Notes under the pieces: generated by a model
The model's input: the letters and a program-made list of their open reading frames with translations, nothing else
Database searches by the model: none
Told to the model about the DNA's origin: nothing
In this document: positions 33,382 through 41,000 of the stretch, one piece after another
Numbering within the stretch: position 1 is the first letter of the stretch
Layout of the letters: each line of letters begins with the position of its first letter
DNA from: CBDCIS01 sp965217565
GTDB lineage: Bacteria > Chloroflexota > Dehalococcoidia > Lucifugimonadales > CATOSD01
NCBI GenBank assembly: GCA_965217565.1
Contig: CBDCIS010000002.1
Location: 1 to 64,000 of the forward strand
DNA: 64,000 nucleotides
Direction: 5' to 3'
Made by a program: the position numbers and the translations under genes

Positions 33382-34635
33382 ATGGCAACTGATTACTTGG
33401 AATCAATAGAAAACCTCGACAACCTCATTTCAGAGGCTGCCGAGGTTGATGAAGCGCACAGAAACGAAGCGACGACGCGGCTTCAGTTCATTGATCGCTT
33501 ACTCTTCGAGTGCCTCGGGTGGGACAAATGGGACTGTGTCAATGAGGACAAGCACCAAGGCACATATACCGATTACTCTCTCGGAAAACCTTACGTAACC
33601 CTTATCGTTGAAGCCAAGAAAGAGGACGTATACTTTTCGATCCCCGCCGGGTTTGACGGCCTTTTCTACCCGCTCGAACGATTTCGGAAGGAAGCGCCCG
33701 ACGTATTCAAAGCTGTCGAACAGGCGATGTTATATTGTCAAACAAGGGGAGTTCCTTTTGGTGCAGTTTGTAATGGTCATCAAATAGTTGCATTCTTGGC
33801 GAGCCGTACCGACAGCATCGCCCCAATGAAAGGCCAAGCTTTGGTGCTACCGTCTCTGGTCCACATGAGCTACGGCTTCCGAGACTTGTGGGATTGCTTG
33901 TCTCAACACGGTGTATCGGCTAGAGGCTTAGCCTCACGTCTCCAGAACACCGGCGATCGACCTCCGCCGGACAAGCTATCAGTTCGAGTTCATAACTACC
34001 CCAGACATCAGGTCCGCAACGAACTTCAATCGAACCTACAGATTTTTGGCGATCTGATCATCGAAGACGTGGGTAAACTTCCACCGAACGAGAAAGAGTT
34101 TTTGACCGCTTGTTATGCGGACAGCGGTGCCCTGTCGCAATACGCACTTATCAGCAAATCCATTCTCCAAACCAGATATTCTGCAGCATTTCAAGAGTCT
34201 TTATCTGGTCCATTGTTGTCTCCTGCGACAGAGAAGGGTGGAAAGTCCGTCATCACCGCCGAGATGTTGGCCCAGAGTGCTACTCGTCGGCCTATATTAT
34301 TGATTGGCGACGTTGGGGTCGGTAAGACCATGTTCGTTCGCCACTTCATCAACGTGGATGCCGCTGACATACTCAAAGACGCCATCGTTCTGTATCTAGA
34401 CTTGGGTGTCAAACCAACGTTGGAAGCAGAGTTAGACGGATATCTCCAAGAAGAAATTTCACGGCAGTTGTACGAGTTGTACTCCATCGATATCACTGAC
34501 CGCAACTTTGTCCAAGGCGTCTACAACGTCGATCCGCGACTTGAGCCAGGTCCAGAGCATATTGGGTTTCGGTGGTTCCGCCGTACCCTTCCCCGAAAAT
34601 GCCCGACCAGTACCAACGCGCGAGTTTTTCTCTAG
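33382..34635 (+). CDS. HsdR_N-type nuclease fused to a P-loop NTPase, C-terminus lost
   Basis: The start MATDYLESIENLDNLISEAA (33382) is preferred over the upstream ATG at 33334. Residues 20-120 fit the nuclease domain of type I restriction R subunits: FECLGWDKWD, YTDYSLG and TLIVEAKKEDVYF (Asp ... ExK). A later NTPase domain has Walker A LLIGDVGVGKTMF and the strand AIVLYLDLG. About residue 385, near base 34538, the sequence changes to the antisense of a DUF262 gene, so the rest of the NTPase and any sensor domain are gone. Composition is less GC-rich than the flanks, suggesting transfer. Probably an anti-phage defence gene, now broken. Confidence 0.75.
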   Translation: MATDYLESIENLDNLISEAAEVDEAHRNEATTRLQFIDRLLFECLGWDKWDCVNEDKHQGTYTDYSLGKPYVTLIVEAKKEDVYFSIPAGFDGLFYPLERFRKEAPDVFKAVEQAMLYCQTRGVPFGAVCNGHQIVAFLASRTDSIAPMKGQALVLPSLVHMSYGFRDLWDCLSQHGVSARGLASRLQNTGDRPPPDKLSVRVHNYPRHQVRNELQSNLQIFGDLIIEDVGKLPPNEKEFLTACYADSGALSQYALISKSILQTRYSAAFQESLSGPLLSPATEKGGKSVITAEMLAQSATRRPILLIGDVGVGKTMFVRHFINVDAADILKDAIVLYLDLGVKPTLEAELDGYLQEEISRQLYELYSIDITDRNFVQGVYNVDPRLEPGPEHIGFRWFRRTLPRKCPTSTNARVFL

Positions 34636-35045
34636 CCAAAGCAGGTTCTAACTCGGCACCCAACTCCACGTACAGTGCGGCCAGAGGCATCAGTTGAGTA
34701 TTGTAGGGAACGTTATATCGGCCGAAGACAAACTGGCTCTGCAGAAAGGCCGCTGCCCTGCAAAAGCCCCCTCTACCTCGTTGGCCCACTTCTGGTAGTC
34801 GTGGAGATGCAGGTTGAGGATATCGCGCCTCTTACAGCTGATAGCAGGTAGCCGGTTTGCTGGTTGGCCTCGCTCGATAGCTTCTCTTCGGTCTGCCTGT
34901 GTCTTGAGGAGCGCTACGGCCTGTAGGAAATGCTCACCTTCGACCCCTTGCAGCACGCCTCCGTAGCTGGGGTACAAGCGCTGCCGTCGGTCCCGCCAGT
35001 CGTCTTGGAGTGAGAACTCCTCGGACTCAGCGGCGAATGAGGCGC
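34520..35045 (-). pseudogene. DUF262 (GmrSD-like) protein, C-terminal fragment
   Basis: The minus strand gives YWSASFAAESEEFSLQDDWR, AISCKRRDILNLHLHDYQKW, then after a frame change near 34775 AAAFLQSQFVFGRYNVPYNT QLMPLAALY and GGTTETQYALDLAQVA. This order (FAA..FSL.DDW, SCKRRDIL, PY.TQL.PLA) is that of DUF262 proteins, related to the GmrSD modified-DNA restriction family. The N-terminal part with the DGQQR motif is missing and both ends are junctions with other genes. Confidence 0.75.
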
Positions 35046-35314
35046 TCCAGTAGGTTGGAGACAAATCCTACGTGTTTGAAGGCGAACGACGGATCTGCGC
35101 TCGAGACTAGAAGAGCAGCAGCCTTGATTCTGTCACCACTTCCGGAGCTAATCCATTCATCCAACACCTTCAGACTCGCAGCCGACTCTACCTCGACATT
35201 GGTTCTCCCCATCTCAGAAGGGGCGAAGCGAAAGAGTCGCTGATGACGTACATCGAGTCCGCTCGGACTCAGGACCAGAGCCACGCAGCGTCTGGCCGTG
35301 CTCCCTGTTGACAT
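35027..35314 (-). pseudogene. Unrecognised protein remnant
   Basis: A 95-codon frame with a plausible folded second half (SLKVLDEWISSGSGDRIKAA ALLVSSADPSFAFKHVGFVS NLLERL). It stops where the DUF262 fragment begins, so its 3' end is chimeric. The Ala/Leu-rich pairs of helices suggest a HEAT-like repeat, but I do not recognise the family. The start codon overlaps the -35 box of the next gene's promoter on the other strand. Confidence 0.35.
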
Positions 35315-35337
35315 CCGTAATATGCGTATGCTACACT
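35308..35337 (+). promoter_or_regulatory. Strong sigma70-type promoter
   Basis: TTGACA at 35308-35313 and TACACT at 35332-35337, separated by 18 bases, lie 31 bases before the start at 35368. This is the best consensus-like promoter noticed in the window. It overlaps the start of the minus-strand remnant. Confidence 0.65.
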
Positions 35338-35367
35338 CAGTACATACTCATATGTTGGAGGTCGCCA

Positions 35368-35970
35368 ATGCGAATCGGGCTGAACATTCCTGACGATTTG
35401 CTCACGAGACTCGAACCCCTGAAACCAAGCATCAACGTCTCACAGGTATGTCGCGAGGCTATCGAAGCCTACGTCGATAGTTATGAGCGTGCCTCCATGA
35501 TGATTGAGAACGACGGAACTCTACAAGAGGCCGAAAGAATATGGCGTCAAGAGGAATCCCGAACCATTGATTGGGAAGAACTTGGATATGTTGACGGCAA
35601 AGCGTGGGTCGAAAGAGCGGAACTGGAGGACTTGGAGAATCTGTTTCACAACTTGGGAGTGGCCAAACGGAAGAACCGTGAACCCTTCATTCCGTTCTGG
35701 CGATACATCCCTGGCACCAAAGACTTTGGACACCGGAGAGGTGAGCATGCTGAATGGTTCATCTGGCAGTGTGAACTGGATGAAACTGGCAATCCATACA
35801 TAAGCGCTGAGAGGGAATACACCAGGGGCTGGCTAGCCTACGTGACCGCTGTATGGCAGCAGGTGGATCAACGGCGGCGGGCACGTGCTAAGGAGATGGT
35901 TGACCAAAGGGAGTCCCTCCCGCAACCCGAAGTCCCGCAGCATCTGGTCCCTACGGTACGTGACTCCTAG
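35368..35970 (+). CDS. Ribbon-helix-helix-type protein of about 200 aa
   Basis: The start MRIGLNIPDDLLTRLEPLKP (35368) has GGAGG seven bases upstream. The first 45 residues (IGLNIPDDLLTRLEPLK, QVCREAIEAYVD) look like a CopG/MetJ ribbon-helix-helix DNA-binding fold, as in plasmid or antitoxin regulators. The rest (EDLENLFHNLGVAKRKNREP, FWRYIPGTKDFGHRRGEHAE WF) is not recognised and may be the effector or toxin-binding part. It has its own strong promoter and is intact, unlike its neighbours. AT-rich relative to the window average, which suggests transfer with defence genes. Confidence 0.65.
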   Translation: MRIGLNIPDDLLTRLEPLKPSINVSQVCREAIEAYVDSYERASMMIENDGTLQEAERIWRQEESRTIDWEELGYVDGKAWVERAELEDLENLFHNLGVAKRKNREPFIPFWRYIPGTKDFGHRRGEHAEWFIWQCELDETGNPYISAEREYTRGWLAYVTAVWQQVDQRRRARAKEMVDQRESLPQPEVPQHLVPTVRDS

Positions 35971-36058
35971 TTTATGCAACGTACAGTCTCCAGATGCCAT
36001 CCAAGCCGGATTTCCATCTCCAATTCGCTGGCCATAACACGATTGCTCAGGAGGAAGA

Positions 36059-36321
36059 ATGACACGACTACAAGCCCTCACAACGGCAGCCCTGTATGCC
36101 AGGGTGTCCAGCGACGGCAGGACGTGGATCTGTCCGTTGCCGCCCAACTACGGGCGCTCAGGGACTATGCCGAGAGAAACGGCTACCTGGTCGCCCGCGA
36201 GTACGTGGACGAAGCGGAGAGCGGGCGCATCGCCGACCGGCCCCAGTTCCGAAGGATGCTGGACGAGGCCAGCAAGCCCGAGGCCCCCTTCCAGGAGATA
36301 TTCATCCGACGGACACAATAG
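36059..36321 (+). pseudogene. Serine recombinase, N-terminal remnant with frameshift
   Basis: AGGAGG precedes MTRLQALTTAALYARVSSD, whose ALYARVSSD is the strand with the catalytic Ser of serine recombinases. At about 36115 one base shifts the frame; the next frame continues RQDVDLSVAAQLRALRDYAE RNGYLVAREY and RPQFRRMLDEASKP before family similarity ends near 36300. This is the start of an enzyme like the one whose end lies at the left edge of the window, but in another place and in debris. Confidence 0.8.
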
Positions 36322-36497
36322 CAACGGAAAACTCAGGTACTCGTGGACCGTGGGCCTAGGGCATATTAGAGCTTACAGCAGGTCATGAAGTCCGACCCCC
36401 CCGCAACCGGGCCTCTTGGACGGTAGGCAGTACCATCTTTGAGATGTGGCTGGGAGGATTGTGAGCCTACCAAGCCTCACTCTCTAAGATTATGAAC

Positions 36498-36532
36498 GAG
36501 GGGCATGGGTGGATGCAAAGCCCATGCCCCTC
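36498..36532. terminator. Perfect 12-bp hairpin at the end of the NYN gene
   Basis: GAGGGGCATGGG (36498-36509) and CCCATGCCCCTC (36521-36532) pair perfectly around an 11-base loop. The hairpin overlaps the stop codon of the minus-strand NYN gene. There is no clear T-run, so termination is likely but not certain. The 200 bases to its left carry no gene. Confidence 0.6.
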
Positions 36533-37157
36533 ACTGGCTTCTCGGACGATAGTCTCTCGAATCGTGGCAGGCATCGTAGGTCGCCTGGTCTATCGGAACC
36601 CAGGTCGTTCCCGGAACCCCTCTGCGTGAAAGGCTCCCGGGACCGACCGGGAAGCAGGACTCGAAGACGAGCCTTCGGCCCTGCGCTTGGGCTATCTCCT
36701 TCGCCAGGCGCACCGCAGGGCCGAAGGCCCAGTCCTGGCTCACGATGATAGCAGCCTCGTACTGCCGGTCGTAGGTGGCTCGCACCAAGTCCAGGGCCAG
36801 ACTGACATCCACGCCCTTCTCCTGCCCTCCAGCGTTCACCCTGCCCCGGTAGACGTACACCCCACGGCTCCTCAGATACCTGATCTTGTTCGACCAGAAG
36901 CCGTGCCAGAACAGCTGGGAGGGACCGGATGCCAGATCGGGCACGCCCGTGTAGAAGCGAATCTCTTCGAGCGTGCGCCCGGGCGTCCTGTAAGCAAGGA
37001 GGCCCGCCAGCTTCTCAACATCGTAGCTCGGCCAGGCATAGGGAGACGATGGACCGGAGGCCCAGGCTCTCCGTGCCAGGTGATACAGGTTCTGGCCGTC
37101 GATGAGTACCGATAGTGCGCATAAAAAACACCCGCCCAGGGATGAGGCCGGGGCCAC
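36531..37157 (-). CDS. NYN-domain (PIN-like) nuclease protein
   Basis: About 209 residues. Motifs of NYN/LabA-type RNases: VLIDGQNLYHLARRAW at the start (first Asp), EEIRFYTGVPD, KGVDVSLALDLVRATYDRQY (Asp pair) and AAIIVSQDWAFGPAVRLAKE, where the more usual SGDSDF is replaced by SQDWAF. The start is uncertain: GTG 37157 gives an odd leader (APASSLGGCFLCALS), and a nearby ATG at 37123 is one base out of frame, so there may be an indel before VLIDGQ. NYN proteins cut RNA, often in defence or RNA turnover. Confidence 0.75.
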   Translation of the reverse strand: MAPASSLGGCFLCALSVLIDGQNLYHLARRAWASGPSSPYAWPSYDVEKLAGLLAYRTPGRTLEEIRFYTGVPDLASGPSQLFWHGFWSNKIRYLRSRGVYVYRGRVNAGGQEKGVDVSLALDLVRATYDRQYEAAIIVSQDWAFGPAVRLAKEIAQAQGRRLVFESCFPVGPGSLSRRGVPGTTWVPIDQATYDACHDSRDYRPRSQ

Positions 37158-37184
37158 ATCCAGCGGGCGGGGAAGAACTCAAGG

Positions 37185-37460
37185 TCACCCTAGCATTTCG
37201 GGCGACGCTTCGTCAATACCTCGGCGCTGCCCCAGCCTATTCCCCCTGTCTGGGGGTGTTACTTCGAACAGGGATACAGGCAGAATGAAGAGAGCGAACA
37301 GAAGCAGGTCCCCTCTCGACTTCCAGGGCCTCGGTGCAGATAACAACTCCGCCAACTGGGCCACTGTGACAAGCCAGATGAACCAGCGACCCCAGACCGA
37401 GACTCCCGTGGCGTACCGGACCACGTCCGGGTCGAGGCGCAGGAGCGTCGAGCCTCTCAT
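37185..37460 (-). pseudogene. Sensor histidine kinase, N-terminal membrane fragment
   Basis: MRGSTLLRLDPDVVRYATGV SVWGRWFIWLVTVAQLAELL and DLLLFALFILPV resemble, in order and content, the first 90 residues of the complete kinase at 56321-57538 (LQMLWLDPDEASYAANITVW LRWLFW). The fragment breaks off before the kinase domains. It lies just ahead of the first copy of the conserved leader, the same arrangement as the complete kinase with the third copy. So it is the remnant of a duplicated regulator gene. Confidence 0.7.
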
Positions 37461-37505
37461 GCCAAAGACCCTGGCGGCTGTCCTGATTGGACGAAGGCCC
37501 CGGCT

Positions 37506-37950
37506 GCAATGTGCCTGAGACATCTCCTCCCCGGTATGCGCGTGAGCACGCAGAGCCTGCGGCGGTCACAGCGGTGAGATTATGACTACCAATCTAAGCC
37601 ACTTTCGTTTGTGTCGGCAAGAGTGAAAAGTTGCAGAATCACACTCTCCAAAAGCTAACAAAATTGCTGCCGAGAAAGTGTGATTAGGCACTTACCAAAT
37701 CGCTGCAGGGTCTCTAGTGTTTTCATGGGGAAATGTGTAAGAAGAACCACAGGACAATGCGGAATAACAGCCTGCAACTCCACCTGCGGACAGCGGAGGA
37801 GGTCGTAGGCTCCGCTCATCCCGCCCGTACAGTAGGGAGGCATTCACATGACGCTCGACAGACCGGTCCGTGCAGCCGCGACGGGGGGAGGGGTGGAACG
37901 ACGGCAGGGGCCGTCGCTGCGCTGGCCGCCGTGCTCTGCCAAGGGCGTGT
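37506..37950 (+). repeat. Conserved leader, copy 1
   Basis: From GCAATGTGCCTGAGACATCT (37506) to TTTTCATGGG (37730) it matches copy 3 at 57759-57986. From TTGCAGAATCACACTCTCC (about 37632) onwards it matches copy 2 at 48591-48900, including GTAGGCTCCGCT and CTCGACAGACCGGTCC. Inside lies an inverted pair AATCACACTCTC/GAGAAAGTGTGATT (37634-37686). It precedes the giant LRR lipoprotein. Most likely a promoter and leader region with binding sites, copied together with the gene set. Confidence 0.8.
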
Positions 37951-38013
37951 CGCGATCACCGCCCGAGCGTTCTGCGCCGCTCCCGCGGTACTACAGCATC
38001 GGTGGAGGGTCAT

Positions 38014-41000
38014 TTGAACTCGCGCTGGGCCAGCCTACTACTAGGGCTTCTGCTTCTTACCTCTCTGACTGCCTGCAGTGACAGCCAGGAAACTGCCCGC
38101 AACGAAGACGGAGCGTGGGACGACTACGTATCGTGGTGTTCCCAGGCGTCCCTAGAAGAACCTCCGGGCGACGAAGATCAAACCTACGGGGAAGTCTCGA
38201 CGTTCTATGCTGGAGTGGCCGAGAGGATGAGATCGACCACCCCTCCGGTTGAAGTCGCCGACTGGCACAACAAGTACCTGGATGCAATTGAAGCTATGAA
38301 GGCGCTGATTGATGCCGAACCCCAGGACGAAATCTTTAACCCTATTGATATCTTCTTCGACAGCGAGGTTGTGTCCTTATTCGAGGAAGTTGGGGAGGCA
38401 TTGAATGACATGCCTGAAGACGCCCGCGAGCGGCTAGCTGCGGCCGGCTGCCTGGGCGACGATGCTTCCGAGGCGACCGGCGAAGGATTGTCCGCCGCGC
38501 CTCAACCCGATTCTACCGCGACATCCGATTCCGGCCGGACTTCGACGAGTCCGGCATCCATGCCCAAGTGCGGACCACGAAGCAGCTATGAGCCGGCGCT
38601 GGTCGCGTTATACAACGCCACTGACGGCCCGAACTGGAAGGACAATACGAACTGGCTGACCGACGCTCCCCTCGGCGATTGGGCCGGTGTCAGCGCAGAT
38701 AGGATTACTGTAAACGGGCGCGTAACCGGCGAGTGCGTTACCCAGTTGCGGCTTGGTGGTTTCGGTGGTAACCGCTTGAAGGGAGAGCTACCGGCTCAAC
38801 TGGGCGGTCTTCCCAACCTGCGACGGCTGGACCTCGCCAATAACCAGTTGAGCGGGGAGATACCGGCTCAACTGGGCAGTCTTCTCAACCTGCAACTGCT
38901 GGACCTCTCTGATAACCAGTTGAGCGGGGAGATACCGGCTCAACTGGGCAGTCTTCTCAACCTGCAACTGCTGGACCTCTCTGATAACCAGTTGAGCGGG
39001 GAGATACCGGCTCAACTGGGCGGTCTTCCCACCCTGCAACGGCTGGACCTCTCTGATAACCAGTTGAGCGGGGAGATACCGGCTGAACTGGGCAATGTAC
39101 CCACCCTGTACCTTGATGGTAACCGGCTAACCGGGAGGGTGCTTCGGCCAGACGGGACCAATCCCCAGTATGCCTGGGAGGGTTCGACTATACGCGTCAA
39201 TTGGGACGCGGTGGATGGGGCGGACTATTACAAGGTCTACTACAACGCTCATTTCGACTCTTCCTGTGATTTGGATAGTGACGGACGCCTGAGCTTCTGC
39301 GAAGAGCTGGCTACGGGCGTTACTGGGACGACATACGTTCACACCAACCCGAGCCTATCCGAAAACTATTACTGGGTAGTTAGCTGCAACAGCGGGGGAT
39401 GCTCGGATATAGACTCGAAGAACCCGGCAGTGCCTGCTGAGGCCATCCCCACCGCACCGGCCAACGCGCGGTATGCTGTGGAAGGTTCAACGATACGCGT
39501 CAGTTGGAGCCCTGTCGCCGGCGCTGACTACTACAACATCTACCACGACGGCTCCTCCGACTCCAGGTGCGAGATAGACAGGGACGGTCGCGCCAGCTTC
39601 TGCGAGGAGTTGGCAAGGAACGTAGAGGGAACTTCTTTTGTCCACACTGCCCCGGACAGCCGCGACAACTACTACTGGATTGTGGCCTGCAACAGGGGAG
39701 GGTGCTCGGAAATAGACTCGGAGAATCCGGTCAAGGCGCCGGGAACCAGCTCGACACAAGCGACGAATATGCCGACGGCCACCCGTGCGCCGACTCAGAC
39801 GCCGGCGCCATCTGACACGCCTACTCCGGTGCCTACGCCCACTCAGACCCCAGAGCCGTCGACCACGCCCACACCGGGACCCACACCGACTCATACGCCG
39901 ACACCAGTCCCGACGACAACGCCCGCGTCCCAGGACACCATTCCGTCCACCCCTGTCAACGTGCGCTTTGCCCATGAGGACTCAACGATACACATCACCT
40001 GGGACCCCGTGGATGGAGCGGACCACTACATCATCTACTACGACGACTCCTTCGACTCCAGGTGCAGGCTGAACAGGGATGGCAGTACTGGTTTCTGCGA
40101 GGAGCTGGCCAGGAACGTGGTTGGGACTACCTACGTCCACACGGCCCCGCACAGCGGCGACAACCACTACTGGGTTGTGGCCTGCAACAGCGTGAGGTGC
40201 TCGGAAATAGACTCGAAGAACCCGGCAGCTCCCGCTGAGGCCATCCCCACCGCACCGGCAAACGCGCGGTATGCCGTGGAAGGTTCAACGATACGCGTCA
40301 GTTGGCACCCAGTGGCCGGCGCTGACCACTACAACATCTACCACGACGACTTCTTCGACTCCTTGTGCAGGTTGAACAGGGACGGCAGCGCCGGCTTCTG
40401 CGAGGAGTTGGCAAGGAACATAGTGGGAACTTCTTTTGTCCATACTGCCCCGGGCAGCGGCGACAACTACTACTGGATTGTGCCCTGCAACAGGGGAGGG
40501 TGCTCGGAAATAGACTCGGAGAACCCGGTCAGTGCGCCGGGAACCAGCTTGACAGAAGCGACGAATATGCCGACGGCCAGCCAGGAGCTGGAATTCACGG
40601 AAGGTGAGTCAGCTACTCGTTCGATCCCCGAAAACACACCGGCAGGGATCAATGTTGGCGCTCCCGTTTCGGCGGAAGGCGACGGCACACTCACCTACAC
40701 CTTGAGCGGGCTGGATGCCGCAAGCTTCACCATCGTACCTACCACCGGACAGGTTCGCACCTGGGACGGGGTAGTCTACGACTATGAAACCAAGAACCGC
40801 TACACAGTGACCGTCGGCGCAGACGACGAGAGCGGCGAAAGTGACACGATTGACGTAACAATTCACATTGAGGACCTGGTTGCCGCCTGCCAGCCAGTGC
40901 GAAATCTTCGTACCAATCATGGTGACGGATATGTGACCGCCAAATGGACTCCGGCCGTGCAGCGGGAGGGCAGGGCCTCAGTACTCGGCTATCAGGTGGA

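Noticed and set aside
37848..38080. ATG at 37848 as start of the giant lipoprotein
   Set aside because: That frame ends at 38081 without reaching the lipoprotein; the TTG at 38014 has both a ribosome-binding site and a lipobox signal right behind it.
38791..39078. Regular direct repeats that resemble a CRISPR array
   Set aside because: The 72-base units are continuous without spacers and encode LRRs in frame; no cas genes are nearby.
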